From Thiohalocapsa sp. PB-PSB1 (GTDB taxonomy: Bacteria; Pseudomonadota; Gammaproteobacteria; Chromatiales; Chromatiaceae): DNA of 64,000 nucleotides. The DNA lies in assembly GCA_016745215.1 (NCBI GenBank), contig CP050890.1, positions 5,952,001-6,016,000 on the forward strand, given 5' to 3'. Made by a program: the position numbers and the translations under genes. How positions within the stretch are numbered: position 1 is the stretch's first letter; each line of letters opens with the position of its first letter. This document shows positions 16,840 to 26,925 of the stretch, piece by piece. The notes under the pieces were generated by a model. The model saw only the letters and a program-made list of their open reading frames with translations, ran no database searches and was not told where the DNA came from.

Positions 16840-17744
16840 AGCGGTTACGCAAGCGATTACGCAGCGCGCGACGATGCACCATCAAGCATGATTTGCGCTC
16901 GCCGCTGCACGGCTGGATCGTACTGATCAGGGGACATCCGGTCGCGAAAATCAATGGGGTAAGCTTAGTGCATTGGCACTGCCGGCACCGCTCTATCTGT
17001 TGTTTTGCCTGACCCCGGCAAATGACATCGAGGCATATGTGGGGCGGCCTGTACGCGCTTGCAGATGCGTTCTGCATGTCGTGAAAGGTATGTTTCAGAT
17101 GGGGTCATATGGCGGTGCGGTGGGAACCGCAGCCCTGCTGGTCGCGACCTGAGCGATCATCTTATCAGCGGCGATGACCCGCTGTCGATTGCCGACCCGA
17201 TGCAACGATCCATGAGTGAGATGACCAACTAATCTTTTCATACAAATCAATAAATTGAGGTCGTAAAACGGCGTGGCTGCTCTGCTTGCTGAATCAGTAG
17301 GAAGAGTAACAAAGTAGAAGTAATATGTTCGCCTATTCACTCAGGATGAAGTTTGCTTCACCGCAGAGACGCAGAGAATGAGGGATGCATGCGCCTTGGC
17401 CCCTCTGCGTCTCTGCGGTGAATCCTTATAGTCTTTGAAGGTACACCCAGTAAACGTCAAGTTTCTTATGTCCTGAGATCCTGCCTTTTCGCTTTCGGTC
17501 CCGGTCCTAATCAAATCGCGCTGGACGCGCGTTGCACCCGCACCTGAGATGGCAGCAACAGGAGGTCCAGTTTACTTGGAATAACTATCTTTCCCGAGTT
17601 CGCCGGATGCTGGAACAAGTCAAGAGAACTATTCACATATTTTTGCAATTGAGCAGGACAGAATAGCGCCATATATGATTGCCAAGCCGAAAGCAGGCGG
17701 ACACAACCAAGACACATTGAATTATTCTCAGCGAGGTATTCGAC
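16840..17744. other. Long region without a recognisable gene
   Basis: 905 bases between a transposase relic and an exported-protein gene. No frame shows family features. It holds the 20-bp inverted repeat at 17357-17422; the segment just before 17745 should contain the next gene's promoter, but I see no clear -35/-10 pair. Confidence 0.5.
17357..17422. repeat. Inverted repeat, dispersed in the genome
   Basis: TTCACCGCAGAGACGCAGAG at 17357-17376 and its perfect complement at 17403-17422. The loop contains GCGCCTTGGCCCCT. A related copy with the same words (ATTCACCGCAGAGACGCAG and GAGGGGCCAAGGCGC) occurs at 48453-48500. Confidence 0.8.
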
Positions 17745-18401
17745 ATGAAACGCATCTCCTTCCTCCTCCTCGGAGCTGGATTCATGGCCACCAACCTGTT
17801 TGCCGCAACACCCTATTCGCCGGACATGGGCATTGGCGGCAACATCTGGCGCATGACCGGCTTCGCCGATCAGAGCGCGGTCCATCAACCGGTGCTGTTC
17901 GGCGGCACAAAACCCTTTGCAGACTATTGTTTCTATCCCACTGGTAACATCGGAGAGCACAGAAGCTACAACTGGTACTCTCTGACCTTCAAGGGTGCGC
18001 GCGGCACGGCCCGTCAGGAAGGCGACAAGATCGTCATGCACGGCGATTTCCCAACTTACAGCCACGGCCTGTTCGTGGACGACGCCGGCCATGAGTCGGC
18101 GACATTCGAATTAGTCAATGGCGGGCCGAAACGCGAGGGCTATGGTGAACAGGTCGTTTGGCTCGAACTCGGCCACTTCGGCAAGCCGCTGGGCTTTGTC
18201 AATATCAAAATGCAGCGCCAAGCAGATAAATGTCGCGCCCCACTCTACTTCTTCGAAGTGGCAAAGCTCGAGCTTTCTCCATTCCAATTATCCCCGGAAA
18301 TCGAGCGTCAATTGGAGGTGGTCGAGGGCGAGTTTGGCGGCCTGCAATATGTTCCGAAGATTGATGAGTATGCCGATTTCGAGGCCGCGACAACGCGTTA
18401 A
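17745..18401 (+). CDS. Hypothetical exported protein
   Basis: 218 residues. A signal peptide (MKRISFLLLGAGFMATNLFA, cleaved after the Ala pair) is followed by a soluble domain rich in aromatic and glycine residues: GGNIWRMTGFADQSAV, FYPTGNIGEHRSYNWYSLTF and FPTYSHGLFVDDAGHE. The pattern of short hydrophobic strands suggests a beta-sandwich periplasmic or secreted protein. Start chosen for GAGGT nine bases upstream. It stands alone between non-coding DNA and the DUF3683 oxidoreductase gene. Family not recognised. Confidence 0.7.
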   Translation: MKRISFLLLGAGFMATNLFAATPYSPDMGIGGNIWRMTGFADQSAVHQPVLFGGTKPFADYCFYPTGNIGEHRSYNWYSLTFKGARGTARQEGDKIVMHGDFPTYSHGLFVDDAGHESATFELVNGGPKREGYGEQVVWLELGHFGKPLGFVNIKMQRQADKCRAPLYFFEVAKLELSPFQLSPEIERQLEVVEGEFGGLQYVPKIDEYADFEAATTR

Positions 18402-18599
18402 GCCATGGTTCGAACACAACCTGAACGTCATCGCCAATAAAGAGTAACGACAGCGCAAAATGCGAGGTCAAGCTTCGATTGGCCTCGCGGATTCTCATGC
18501 TCTTGAGCAAGCAGCCGGCTAAATCCCGCCCATCAATAGATGTGAATGCCGGCCCCCCGGGTTAAAATTACATCAGTTCAAACACCTCCGAGCTGGTTT

Positions 18600-21500
18600 A
18601 TGACCCTCACCCCTCAGCCATCGATCCCCTCCCCTCGTATCCGCGAAATTCCCTATAACTACACTTCATTTTCCGATCGGGAAATCGTCATCCGCTTTCT
18701 TGGCGAAGACCATTGGCACTTGATTGAAGCATTGCGGGGCTCGAGACGCACCGGTCGCTCGGCGCGCATGTTATTCGAGGTGCTGGGGGATATGTGGGTG
18801 GTCACGCGCAACCCCTATTTGCAGGACGATCTGTTGCAGAACCGGCGTCGCCGCCGACTGCTGATCCATGCGCTGAATCACCGCCTGGATCAATTCCAAC
18901 AGCGGCTGAATAACAATTCAAGGGCTGCCGAGCTGTTGGCATCGGCGCGGCAGGCGGTGGTTGAATTTGCCGAGCAATTTGATCGGGAGCACGCCCTGCG
19001 CTTGCGCCTACGCAAGCGCCTGAGCGGTATTACGCGTGGCGACAATATCGACTTCGGCGGTCTGGCTCGAGTTTCGCACGCCACCGATGCCACGGACTGG
19101 CGGGTGGAAATGCCGTTTGTCGTCATCTTTCCAGATACCGAGGAGGAGATCGCGGCCATCGTTGCGGCCTGCATCGACTGTGACCTGTCGCTGATCCCGC
19201 GCGGCGGAGGCACCGGCTACACCGGCTCGTCAGTGCCATTGAACCCGCGCACGGCGGTGATTAATACCGAAAAGCTCGAGTACCTGTCCGCTATCGAGCC
19301 GGTTGCACTGCCCGGCGTCCCGGGACAGGTTCCGACCGTGCACTGCGGTGCCGGCGTCGTTACCCGCCGCGTCTCCAACCTGGCCGATGCCCATGGCCTC
19401 GCCTTTGCCGTCGATCCGACTTCGCAGGATGCTTCTTGTATCGGTGGCAATCTGGCCATGAATGCCGGTGGTAAGAAAGCCGTATTGTGGGGTACGGCAC
19501 TGGATAATCTGGCCTCCTGGCGCATGGTTACCCCAGATGCCGACTGGCTGGAGGTGGAACGGCTCGACCATAATCTGGCGAAAATCCACGATGCCGATCT
19601 GGTTCGTTTTCGCATCACCCGCTTCGCCAGCGACGGTCGCACGCCAAAGGGCGAACCGGAGCTGTTGCAGATGCCTGGCAATCGATTGCGCAAGCTCGGC
19701 CTGGGCAAGGACGTGACCGATAAATTCCTCAGCGGCCTGCCTGGCGTGCAAAAGGAAGGCTGCGATGGCATCATCACTTCCGCGCGCTTCATCCTGCACC
19801 GGATGCCGGAGCAGGTGCGCACACTTTGTCTGGAATTCTTCGGCACCGACCTAGATCGTGCCGTGCCGGCCATCGTTGAGATCAAACAGTTTGTCGATGC
19901 CCATCCGCTGGTTCAGATCGCCGGCCTGGAGCACTTGGACGAACGCTATGTGCGCGCCGTCAACTACTCCACCAAGGCCAACCGCCGCGAATTGCCGAAG
20001 ATGGTTCTGCTCGCGGATCTGGTCGCGGATGACGAACAGGCTGTTGCCGAGGTGGCCGACGCCGTGGTCGAGCTGGCCAAGCAGCGCGATGGCGAGGGTT
20101 TTATTGCGATCAGCGCACAAGCACGCAAGAGCTTCTGGCTGGATCGCGCGCGCACGGCCGCCATCTCGCGCCACACCAACGCGTTCAAGATCAATGAGGA
20201 CGTGGTGATTCCGCTGGACAAACTCAGCGCCTATAGCCGCGGCATCGAGCGCATGAATATCGAGCAGTCCATCCGCAACAAAGACGCCATCATGGCGGCA
20301 CTGCTGGACTATCTGACGGGTCCGCTGGCCGAGGCGCACACTGACGACGACTACGACAGCTCCGACGAAGCCGCGGTCATCCTGTCCACCAAGCGCCAGG
20401 CGGCCATCCAATGGGTACAGCAGGCGCGCAATCGATGGCAACAGATTCTGGCGTTGCTGGACAGCCCTGCCGTCGAGCACCAGGATCTGCTGCGCGAGCC
20501 CGAGCGCGCCTTGATTCAACCACAGGATTCGCTGCTCGATCTGATGCTGCGCCGCGATTTGCGCCAGAGCTATGTCAACGAGGTTGCCGAGCGTCTGTAC
20601 GAGCTGTTCGGGGGCCAGCACATGGCTGCCGTGCGCGTGCGCCTGGCCGAGATCCATCGTCAGGTTCGCAATGCGCGCTTGTTTATCGCGTTGCACATGC
20701 ATGCCGGCGATGGCAACGTGCATACTAACATTCCGGTGCATTCCGACAACTACGCCATGCTGCGCGAGGCCGATGGGTTGGTGGACCGAATCATGGCGCT
20801 GGCCACCGGGCTTGGTGGCGTTATCTCCGGCGAGCACGGCATCGGGCTGACCAAATTGCGCTATCTGGAAGCGGCCAAGCTCGAGGCATTTGCCGCCTAC
20901 AAACGCCAAGTTGACCCCCACGATCGATTCAACCCGGGCAAGCTGGCGGCGAATTCCGGCCTGGAGGACGCCTACACCCCATCGCTGAACCTGGTTGCCC
21001 AGGAGGCCATTATTCTGGAGGAGACGGAACTCGGCGCTCTGAACGACGACGTCAAGCACTGCCTGCGCTGCGGCAAATGCAAGCCCGAATGCATGACCCA
21101 TGTGCCGCGCGCCAACCTGCATTATTCGCCACGCAACAAGATCCTCGGCACTGGATTGATCATCGAGGCGTTTTTGTACGAGGAACAGACCCGCCGCGGC
21201 CTATCCAGACACCATCTGGAGGAGATGAACGATGTCGCCGACCACTGCACCATCTGCCACAAATGCCTGCCCCCCTGCCCGGTGGACATCGACTATGGCG
21301 ATGTGACCATGCGCATGCGGCGCATCCTGGTGGAACGTGCCCAAAAGCGCACCAGTGTCGGCGCTACCGCTGCCATGGCCTTCCTTGATACCCAAAACCC
21401 CAAGGCGATCCGCGTCATGCGTACAGGCTTGGCAAAATGGGGGTTTGCCGGGCTCAACCTCGCCAATGCCATGGCCAAACGGCTGCACATGACCGAGCAG

Positions 21501-22490
21501 CCGACCCGGCGACCGGGCAGCAGCACTGGCAAACCCAGAGCACTGGGCCAGGTCGTGCACTTGGTCAGCCGTCCGCTGCGCGTGGACCTGCCAAAACATA
21601 CCTACCGCCAACAACTTGGCCTGGAGGATAAGACCCGGATACCGATCCTGCGCGACCCGGCGCTCATCGAGACCCAGATGCGCGATGACGCCGAGGCGGT
21701 GTTTTATTTCCCTGGCTGCGGTTCGGAGCGGCTGTTTTCCGATATCGGCCTGGCCACATTGGCAATGTTGTGCCAGCAGGGCGTGCAGGTCGTGTTGCCG
21801 CCAGGCTATCTCTGCTGCGGTTATCCGCAGCGCGCGGCCGGCCGCGAGCGCAGCGGCCATCGCATTACGGTGGAAAATCGCATCCTGTTCCATCGGGTTG
21901 CCAACACGCTGAATTATCTGGATATCCGCACTGTTATCCTGTCCTGCGGCACCTGTATGGATCAGTTGCTCCAGTACGAATTCCAGCGCATCTTCCCTGG
22001 CTGTCGTCTGCTCGACATCCATGAGTACCTGATGGAAAAAGGCGCCGGCGTCAAGCCGGCAAATGCGGCAGGCACCCGCTATCTCTACCACGATCCCTGC
22101 CACACGCCGATGAAGACTTATCAACCGACCTCGGTGGCATCCAAACTCATGGGCATGCGGGTACCCCTGTCCGAGCGCTGCTGTGGTGAGGCCGGCACCC
22201 TGGGCAGCGCGCGGCCGGATATCGCCAATCAGGTGCGCTTTCGCAAACAGCAAGAACTCCAGCAGAATCTTCAGGCCCTGATCGGCAAGGAGCAAGCCGA
22301 GCAGGACGAGGTGAAACTGCTGACCAGTTGCCCTGCCTGCCAGCAGGGCCTGGCCAAATACACCGACGATACCGGCCTTGCCAGCGATTACATTGTCGTC
22401 GAACTGGCGCGACAACGACTCGGCGAGGGCTGGCAACAGCGCTTTATCGAACGCGTCGAACAGGGCGGTATCGAGCAGGTGTTGCTGTAG
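18600..22490 (+). CDS. Very large FAD-linked and Fe-S oxidoreductase with DUF3683 region
   Basis: 1,296 residues from ATG 18600; the longer frame lacks family similarity before RIREIPYNYTSFSDREIVIR. Order: DUF3683 segment (about 1-150); a PCMH-type FAD-binding domain with IPRGGGTGYTGSSVPLNPR and GGNLAMNAGGKKAVLWGT; a FAD-linked oxidase C-domain with LHMHAGDGNVHTNIPVHSD and SGEHGIGLTKL; a double 4Fe-4S module (CLRCGKCKPEC, CTICHKCLPPCP); and two CCG-type domains (FPGCGSERL, CCGYPQRA, CGTCMDQ; then HDPCHTPM, CCGEAGTLG, SCPACQQG). This resembles D-lactate/glycolate dehydrogenase plus its GlpC/LldE-type partner fused in one chain. Probably oxidises a 2-hydroxy acid at the inner membrane face and passes electrons to quinone; the substrate is unknown. 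Confidence 0.88.
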   Translation: MTLTPQPSIPSPRIREIPYNYTSFSDREIVIRFLGEDHWHLIEALRGSRRTGRSARMLFEVLGDMWVVTRNPYLQDDLLQNRRRRRLLIHALNHRLDQFQQRLNNNSRAAELLASARQAVVEFAEQFDREHALRLRLRKRLSGITRGDNIDFGGLARVSHATDATDWRVEMPFVVIFPDTEEEIAAIVAACIDCDLSLIPRGGGTGYTGSSVPLNPRTAVINTEKLEYLSAIEPVALPGVPGQVPTVHCGAGVVTRRVSNLADAHGLAFAVDPTSQDASCIGGNLAMNAGGKKAVLWGTALDNLASWRMVTPDADWLEVERLDHNLAKIHDADLVRFRITRFASDGRTPKGEPELLQMPGNRLRKLGLGKDVTDKFLSGLPGVQKEGCDGIITSARFILHRMPEQVRTLCLEFFGTDLDRAVPAIVEIKQFVDAHPLVQIAGLEHLDERYVRAVNYSTKANRRELPKMVLLADLVADDEQAVAEVADAVVELAKQRDGEGFIAISAQARKSFWLDRARTAAISRHTNAFKINEDVVIPLDKLSAYSRGIERMNIEQSIRNKDAIMAALLDYLTGPLAEAHTDDDYDSSDEAAVILSTKRQAAIQWVQQARNRWQQILALLDSPAVEHQDLLREPERALIQPQDSLLDLMLRRDLRQSYVNEVAERLYELFGGQHMAAVRVRLAEIHRQVRNARLFIALHMHAGDGNVHTNIPVHSDNYAMLREADGLVDRIMALATGLGGVISGEHGIGLTKLRYLEAAKLEAFAAYKRQVDPHDRFNPGKLAANSGLEDAYTPSLNLVAQEAIILEETELGALNDDVKHCLRCGKCKPECMTHVPRANLHYSPRNKILGTGLIIEAFLYEEQTRRGLSRHHLEEMNDVADHCTICHKCLPPCPVDIDYGDVTMRMRRILVERAQKRTSVGATAAMAFLDTQNPKAIRVMRTGLAKWGFAGLNLANAMAKRLHMTEQPTRRPGSSTGKPRALGQVVHLVSRPLRVDLPKHTYRQQLGLEDKTRIPILRDPALIETQMRDDAEAVFYFPGCGSERLFSDIGLATLAMLCQQGVQVVLPPGYLCCGYPQRAAGRERSGHRITVENRILFHRVANTLNYLDIRTVILSCGTCMDQLLQYEFQRIFPGCRLLDIHEYLMEKGAGVKPANAAGTRYLYHDPCHTPMKTYQPTSVASKLMGMRVPLSERCCGEAGTLGSARPDIANQVRFRKQQELQQNLQALIGKEQAEQDEVKLLTSCPACQQGLAKYTDDTGLASDYIVVELARQRLGEGWQQRFIERVEQGGIEQVLL

Positions 22491-22542
22491 GCACGGGATC
22501 GGATGTCCTGGCTGGTTGATGCCAGCGCCGAATGGGCTAACC

Positions 22543-22693
22543 CTAGTGCCTCGGTGCAGATGTTCCAAGACAGTCTTCGGTCGTTATCGTTGTCGTTGTC
22601 GTTGTCATAATCGTCTTAGCCGAATGCTCGATAACGACTACGATTACGACAACGACAACGAACCGCCTCGGGATTTCTGTACCGCTCCACTAG
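22543..22693. repeat. 151-bp palindromic element, copy A (CTAG-bounded)
   Basis: Ends are CTAGTGCCTCGGTGCAGA and, read from the right on the other strand, CTAGTGGAGCGGTACAGA (14 of 18 match). Inside are arms of (GTTGTC)n and (GACAAC)n hexamers around a 43-bp core. Copy B at 34363-34513 is the same length in the opposite orientation but with the core flipped. Looks like a miniature inverted-repeat element. Confidence 0.8.
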
Positions 22694-22944
22694 GCTGTCG
22701 AAATGTCCTGAGTTTTGATGCCAAACCGATTCCGGGTCTTTGATTGCAACATCGAACGCACTGGGGAAGCCTAATCGGGGTCGGGGTCGGGGTCGCTATC
22801 GGAATCGGAATCGAATCCGCTCATCGATCAAAGCAGCCAGCTCGGATAGCAATCCCTCATTCCGACCTTGACACCGACACCGACTAAGCATCCATAAACC
22901 GGGAAGCACTTGGTTTAGTAAGACGGCAGATTTCGACAGCCCAG
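22690..22944. repeat. ~250-bp inverted-repeat element, copy A2
   Basis: Begins CTAGGCTGTCGAAAT (sharing its CTAG with the neighbouring 151-bp element) and ends ATTTCGACAGCCCAG. Internal arms are GGGGTCGGGGTCGCTATCGG and CCTTGACACCGACACCGAC. The whole element recurs in reverse orientation at 44435-44682. It has no reading frame and is MITE-like. Confidence 0.8.
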
Positions 22945-23544
22945 GCTAACCCCCCTTTAAACTCTACGCCCAAGCCCGTTGCCAAGGCTTGGGCGTGGCA
23001 CTCGCTATAGCCCTCTCACGTGACATCAGAACTGTCCCTTTCGTTTAGGCCAGCACTCATACACCAAAAACAAAAGGGCATATCTGGTTATCATGTTGAG
23101 TGACTATAGACGCATCTTCCTGGCCAAGATTCACGTAACCCATTGATCTAACTGGCTTAAGCCCCGGTCCAGAATTTCACGTGAATGGCTACAGCGAGCA
23201 CTGGTGTCTAAGTAATCTAAGTAATTTATTGATTTTAAAGTGCAAAGCAGTGCTGAACCGGTGCATGGCTAATTATCGCCTTGTTCAGCATGATGTTGCA
23301 AGCGTCGAAGTGCATTTGCATGGCTACAAAATGAAAAATTAAAAACCAATAAAAGTCTTTTATATCATTGTTTTATAGCAAAAAATGGGCAAAATTGCCA
23401 GGGAAAACCGGTATAGATTGCCTGTTGTGCCTGTATCCAACTCGAGATCGGGATCAGGGTTACGATCTTGCCGACCGTGCAGCTGCACAAACCCGTCATT
23501 GCGCCGGACACCCTCTGCGCAGGTCCAATCAATGCGCCGCGTCG
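22945..23544. other. Region without a recognisable gene
   Basis: 600 bases downstream of two repeat elements and beyond the 3' end of ggt. It contains a perfect hairpin (ACGCCCAAGCC at 22966-22976 pairing with GGCTTGGGCGT at 22986-22996) without a following T-run, and an A+T-rich stretch from 23220 to 23400. No gene seen. Confidence 0.55.
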
Positions 23545-25263
23545 TCATACCCTGCGCACCACGCCGCCCCGTCGCCCATCCCCGGCACCGCTCAGCGAAC
23601 CGTCCGCGGCGATTGCAACAGCGTGGGCACCACCGAAGAAGACGCTGGGGCCGCTCCAGGCGAGGATGTTCGGCCAACGGCTTTGCAAGGCTTCGATCAC
23701 CTGATTGTCGCAGGGCGGCTCCAGATTCAGCAGGCCGTTCTCGTAATGGATACGCGCCGCGTCCACCGCCTCGGCCAGCGGCATATGCAAATCGATCAGA
23801 TTGCTCAATACCTGCAAGATTGCGCTGCGGATTCGGTTCGAGCCACTGGAGCCGAGCACGCTCCAGCCACCATCGACATGCTGCACCAGAGTCGGGCACA
23901 TCATCGAGCCGATGCGCCGATTCGTGATCCACTGGTGAAAGCCGGTTGGGTTCAAGTCTTCTTCGCCAAGCATGTTGTTCATGACGATGCCGGTGCCGGG
24001 CAGCAGATAGCCGGCACCCTCGCCGTTGGACAGGGTTAGGCTGGCCAGATTGCCGTCGGTATCGGCAATGCTGATCTGGGTGGTGCCGCGCCGAAACAAT
24101 TTGGTATCGTGCATCAGGGATCGATACTGGGCCAGTAACCTAGGGTCAAACCCGGTGTCGTCGGCTTGGGTTGCCGTTCGCAACTCCTGGGTCAAATGCA
24201 TCGCTGTTGCGAGCAGATGACGGTGTGCCGCGCTGCCGAAATGCAAGCCTTCGATCCGTTGTCGAGATAACAGATCCAGGGTTAGACGGATCAGCAGTCC
24301 TCCCAACGAGGGCGGAGGGTTCAGGTACAGCTTGGCGCCGCGATAATCGCCAATCAGCGGCTCGCGAAGTTCGACAGTATAGCCGGCCAGGTCCGCAACG
24401 CTCAGATGGCCGCCTTGTGCGACAGAGTCCGCAACCAGTTGTTCGCCCCAGAGGCCGATTGCAGAGCACCCGTTCGCTGCGTTGTTGGATGCTTGGCCGT
24501 GACTGCCATGCATGGCTTGTCCGTAGAGCAGGCCTGGACCCTGGGTCGCCAACTGCGACAATGCATCCGCTGATTCCGGTTGGCGCAGGCATTCGCCAAC
24601 ATCGGCCAGCCGTTGCGGATCTCGAGCGGAAGCATGCAATGCAAACACGCGTGGATTTGCGCGCAGAATCGGCTCGACGATGGCGGCGATGCGATGCTGA
24701 AAAGAATTCACCACAACGCCGCGCTCGGCCAATCGACGCGCTGGCTCCAACAGCCGCGCCGGCGATAGCCGGCACAATTCATTCTGCACTCTGAACAGAC
24801 CGGCAATAACGCCCGGTGTTGCAATTGAGCCCATGCCGATATGAAATTCCTGTACCGTATCGCCAAAGTCGACCTGGATTGGATAGAAATCCAATGCTTG
24901 CGTCGATGCCTTGACACGCGGGGTCTGAGTGAAGAAATCGTAGATCAGGGGCGCGCCGGCGGCCGGTCGGGCATGTAAGAATCCGCCACCGCCAAGTGAC
25001 GCCAATACCGGTTCTGCAACACAGGCCGTGGCCAGCGCCGCGACCGCACCATCGAAGGCATTGCCGCCAGCGGCGATGACCTCCGCCGCGGCTTCTGCTG
25101 TTTGTGTGTGGCCCGCGGCGATAATCGCTCTGGGTTTGTTCTGGTTCAATGACGGTATACCGCTTGTTGTTGAATCCTTGCTTTTCCCGCTGCTGGGCGG
25201 TTTGCTGTTGAGCCGAAGACTCGCCGAAACATCAGGAGCTTGCTTTATGAATACCCGAGACAA
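23545..25263 (-). CDS. ggt: Gamma-glutamyltransferase
   Basis: Up to 572 residues. Transfers or hydrolyses the gamma-glutamyl bond of glutathione and relatives; the family is made as a proenzyme cut before a catalytic threonine. Seen here: TAEAAAEVIAAGGNAFDGAV near the N-terminus, PPPSLGGLLIRL in the middle, the cleavage/nucleophile site RRGTTQISIADTDGN (T near residue 395), LSNGEGAGYLLPGTGIVMNN and GSSGSNRIRSAILQ. The frame begins at TTG 25263; the first 40 or so residues are low-complexity and no signal peptide is evident, so the true start may be an internal TTG near 25150 and the enzyme may be cytosolic. It is divergent from the sugar kinase gene. Confidence 0.85.
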   Translation of the reverse strand: MSRVFIKQAPDVSASLRLNSKPPSSGKSKDSTTSGIPSLNQNKPRAIIAAGHTQTAEAAAEVIAAGGNAFDGAVAALATACVAEPVLASLGGGGFLHARPAAGAPLIYDFFTQTPRVKASTQALDFYPIQVDFGDTVQEFHIGMGSIATPGVIAGLFRVQNELCRLSPARLLEPARRLAERGVVVNSFQHRIAAIVEPILRANPRVFALHASARDPQRLADVGECLRQPESADALSQLATQGPGLLYGQAMHGSHGQASNNAANGCSAIGLWGEQLVADSVAQGGHLSVADLAGYTVELREPLIGDYRGAKLYLNPPPSLGGLLIRLTLDLLSRQRIEGLHFGSAAHRHLLATAMHLTQELRTATQADDTGFDPRLLAQYRSLMHDTKLFRRGTTQISIADTDGNLASLTLSNGEGAGYLLPGTGIVMNNMLGEEDLNPTGFHQWITNRRIGSMMCPTLVQHVDGGWSVLGSSGSNRIRSAILQVLSNLIDLHMPLAEAVDAARIHYENGLLNLEPPCDNQVIEALQSRWPNILAWSGPSVFFGGAHAVAIAADGSLSGAGDGRRGGVVRRV

Positions 25264-25292
25264 TCAACGCCCGGCAGTGGATGCGCTGAACG

Positions 25293-26246
25293 ATGTCTTC
25301 TGATCTATCCAAACAGCCGTCGCACGTGGGAAATGGGCGGTCCAGCCGAGTGCTCGGTGTCGGTGTTGCTGCGCTCGATATTGTCAATCTGGTGGCCGAG
25401 TATCCAATGGAAGATGCCGAGGTTCGCGCCCTTGAGCAGCGTATCGTTCGCGGCGGTAATGCCGCCAACAGCCTGGCGGTGTTGTGCCAATTCGGACATC
25501 GCTGCACCTGGGCCGGCACATTGGCCGACGACGCGGGCAGCGACTTCGTCCGCGACGATCTTGACCGCCGCGGCATCGACCGCGAACCAGCCGTCACTGT
25601 ACCTGGAGCGCATATGCCGACATCCTACATCGCCGTCAGCCGCGCCACTGGCAGCCGCACGATTATCCATCATCGCGACCTGCGGGAGTTCAGCGCGCGG
25701 GATTTCGATGGCGTTGCGCTGGGCGAGTTGGACTGGATTCATTTTGAAGGCCGTGCCCCGGATGAGACCGCGCAGATGATTGATCGCGTGCGTCGGGAAC
25801 GGCCTGAATTGCCGATCTCGGTCGAGATCGAAAAGTCTCGGGAAGGCATCGACAGGCTGTTTCATGGACCCGACCTGTTGATCTTCTCTCGCGCTTTCGC
25901 CGAGGCGACCCCGTCAGCGGATCGACATCCCGGACCTGAAGCCTTTCTGCACCAGCTGATGGCCGTCAGTAACGCCGGTCTATGCCTGCTGCCCTGGGGT
26001 TCCGCGGGCGCCTATGGCCTGGCGCGTGACGGAGAGGTTCTGTTTGCACCGGCGCGGCGTCCAGCGCGAGTGATTGACACGCTGGGTGCCGGCGATGTCT
26101 TCAACGCAGCGGTGATCGATGCTCGGCTGCGTGGCTTCCCCCTGCCGATGTTGCTGGCCCATGCCAACGCCATTGCCGGGCATAAATGCGGGCGCCATGG
26201 GTTCGATGGGCTGATCGACAGCGCGCTTGAAGCCGGATTAGTGTGA
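25293..26246 (+). CDS. PfkB-family carbohydrate kinase (ketohexokinase-like)
   Basis: 317 residues. The ribokinase fold is recognised by VLGVGVAALDIVNLVAEYP and the substrate/Gly motif RIVRGGNAANSLAVLCQFG. The C-terminal signature DTLGAGDVFNAAVIDARL carries the catalytic Asp. The GVAALD and HFEGRAPDET segments resemble ketohexokinase-type members, so a fructose-like sugar is a reasonable guess. It lies between ggt (divergent) and the atp operon (convergent). Confidence 0.85.
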   Translation: MSSDLSKQPSHVGNGRSSRVLGVGVAALDIVNLVAEYPMEDAEVRALEQRIVRGGNAANSLAVLCQFGHRCTWAGTLADDAGSDFVRDDLDRRGIDREPAVTVPGAHMPTSYIAVSRATGSRTIIHHRDLREFSARDFDGVALGELDWIHFEGRAPDETAQMIDRVRRERPELPISVEIEKSREGIDRLFHGPDLLIFSRAFAEATPSADRHPGPEAFLHQLMAVSNAGLCLLPWGSAGAYGLARDGEVLFAPARRPARVIDTLGAGDVFNAAVIDARLRGFPLPMLLAHANAIAGHKCGRHGFDGLIDSALEAGLV

Positions 26247-26332
26247 GTTTGGATGTAACCCGATCCGGTGTGTTTCTGGACCGTTGGCGTCTTTTCCAAA
26301 TACGCATCGCTTCGGACAGTTCAACAAGCGGA

Positions 26333-26758
26333 TCAACCAGCCTTCATCTTGCGTAATTTTTCGATCGCTCTCAGCTGTGCGACCGCCTCCGCCAGTTCGG
26401 CTTGTGCTTTGGCATATTCGAACTCGGCGGTCTGACCGGCCAGCGCATCCTCGGCGCGACGCTTGGCTTCCAATGCTTGCGCTTCATCGATGTTTTCGGC
26501 GCGAATCGCGGTGTCCGCCAGCACGGTGACCACGTCTGGCTGTACCTCGAGCATGCCGCCAGACACGTAGAAATGCATCATTTCGCCTTGCTTGGCCTGC
26601 ACCCGAACATCGCCGGGTTTCAGCTGCGTGATCAGCGGCGAGTGACGCGGCGCGATGCCGAGTTCACCCATCTTGCCTGGGGCGAAGACCATCTCGGCAA
26701 GGCCGGAGTGGATCGCACCCTCGGCGCTGACGATGTCGACATGTACGGTCATTGCCAT
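26333..26758 (-). CDS. atpC: ATP synthase F1 epsilon subunit
   Basis: 141 residues. Central-stalk subunit that couples gamma rotation to the c-ring and can inhibit ATP hydrolysis. Beta-sandwich start MTVHVDIVSAEGAIHSG with GELGIAPRHSPLITQLKPG, followed by the two-helix C-terminal arm (IDEAQALEAKRRAEDALAGQ). Last gene of the operon. It is 167 bases after atpD, a wider gap than elsewhere in the cluster; a short hairpin lies in it at 26890-26912. Confidence 0.95.
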   Translation of the reverse strand: MAMTVHVDIVSAEGAIHSGLAEMVFAPGKMGELGIAPRHSPLITQLKPGDVRVQAKQGEMMHFYVSGGMLEVQPDVVTVLADTAIRAENIDEAQALEAKRRAEDALAGQTAEFEYAKAQAELAEAVAQLRAIEKLRKMKAG

Positions 26759-26925
26759 GGGATTGGACTCCGTTTGCTGGGGATCTGTGCCAAACCTGCG
26801 CCTGCGGACGACAACGGAAAGTTGGTTATAACGCCCATGGGCTTTCTCGGGATGTCAATGAATGGATAGTTGGATTCATCGAGGTTTTTCGGGACGCCAA
26901 GCAACGGCGCCCCAAAGGGCCGGTA

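Noticed and set aside
19851..22568. Long minus-strand open frames opposite the DUF3683 oxidoreductase
   Set aside because: They mirror a strongly conserved coding sequence on the plus strand and lack any family features; GC-rich shadow frames.
22966..22996. Rho-independent terminator
   Set aside because: A good GC hairpin, but no T-run follows on either strand and no gene ends next to it.
23173..23188. parS-like palindrome with central TTTCACGTGAA
   Set aside because: Only 11 of 16 bases match the ParB consensus; the outer five positions differ. A second TCACGTGA at about 23018 is weaker still.
26890..26912. Attenuator or terminator between atpD and atpC
   Set aside because: The hairpin has one mismatch and is followed by A rather than T on the coding strand; kept only as a remark.
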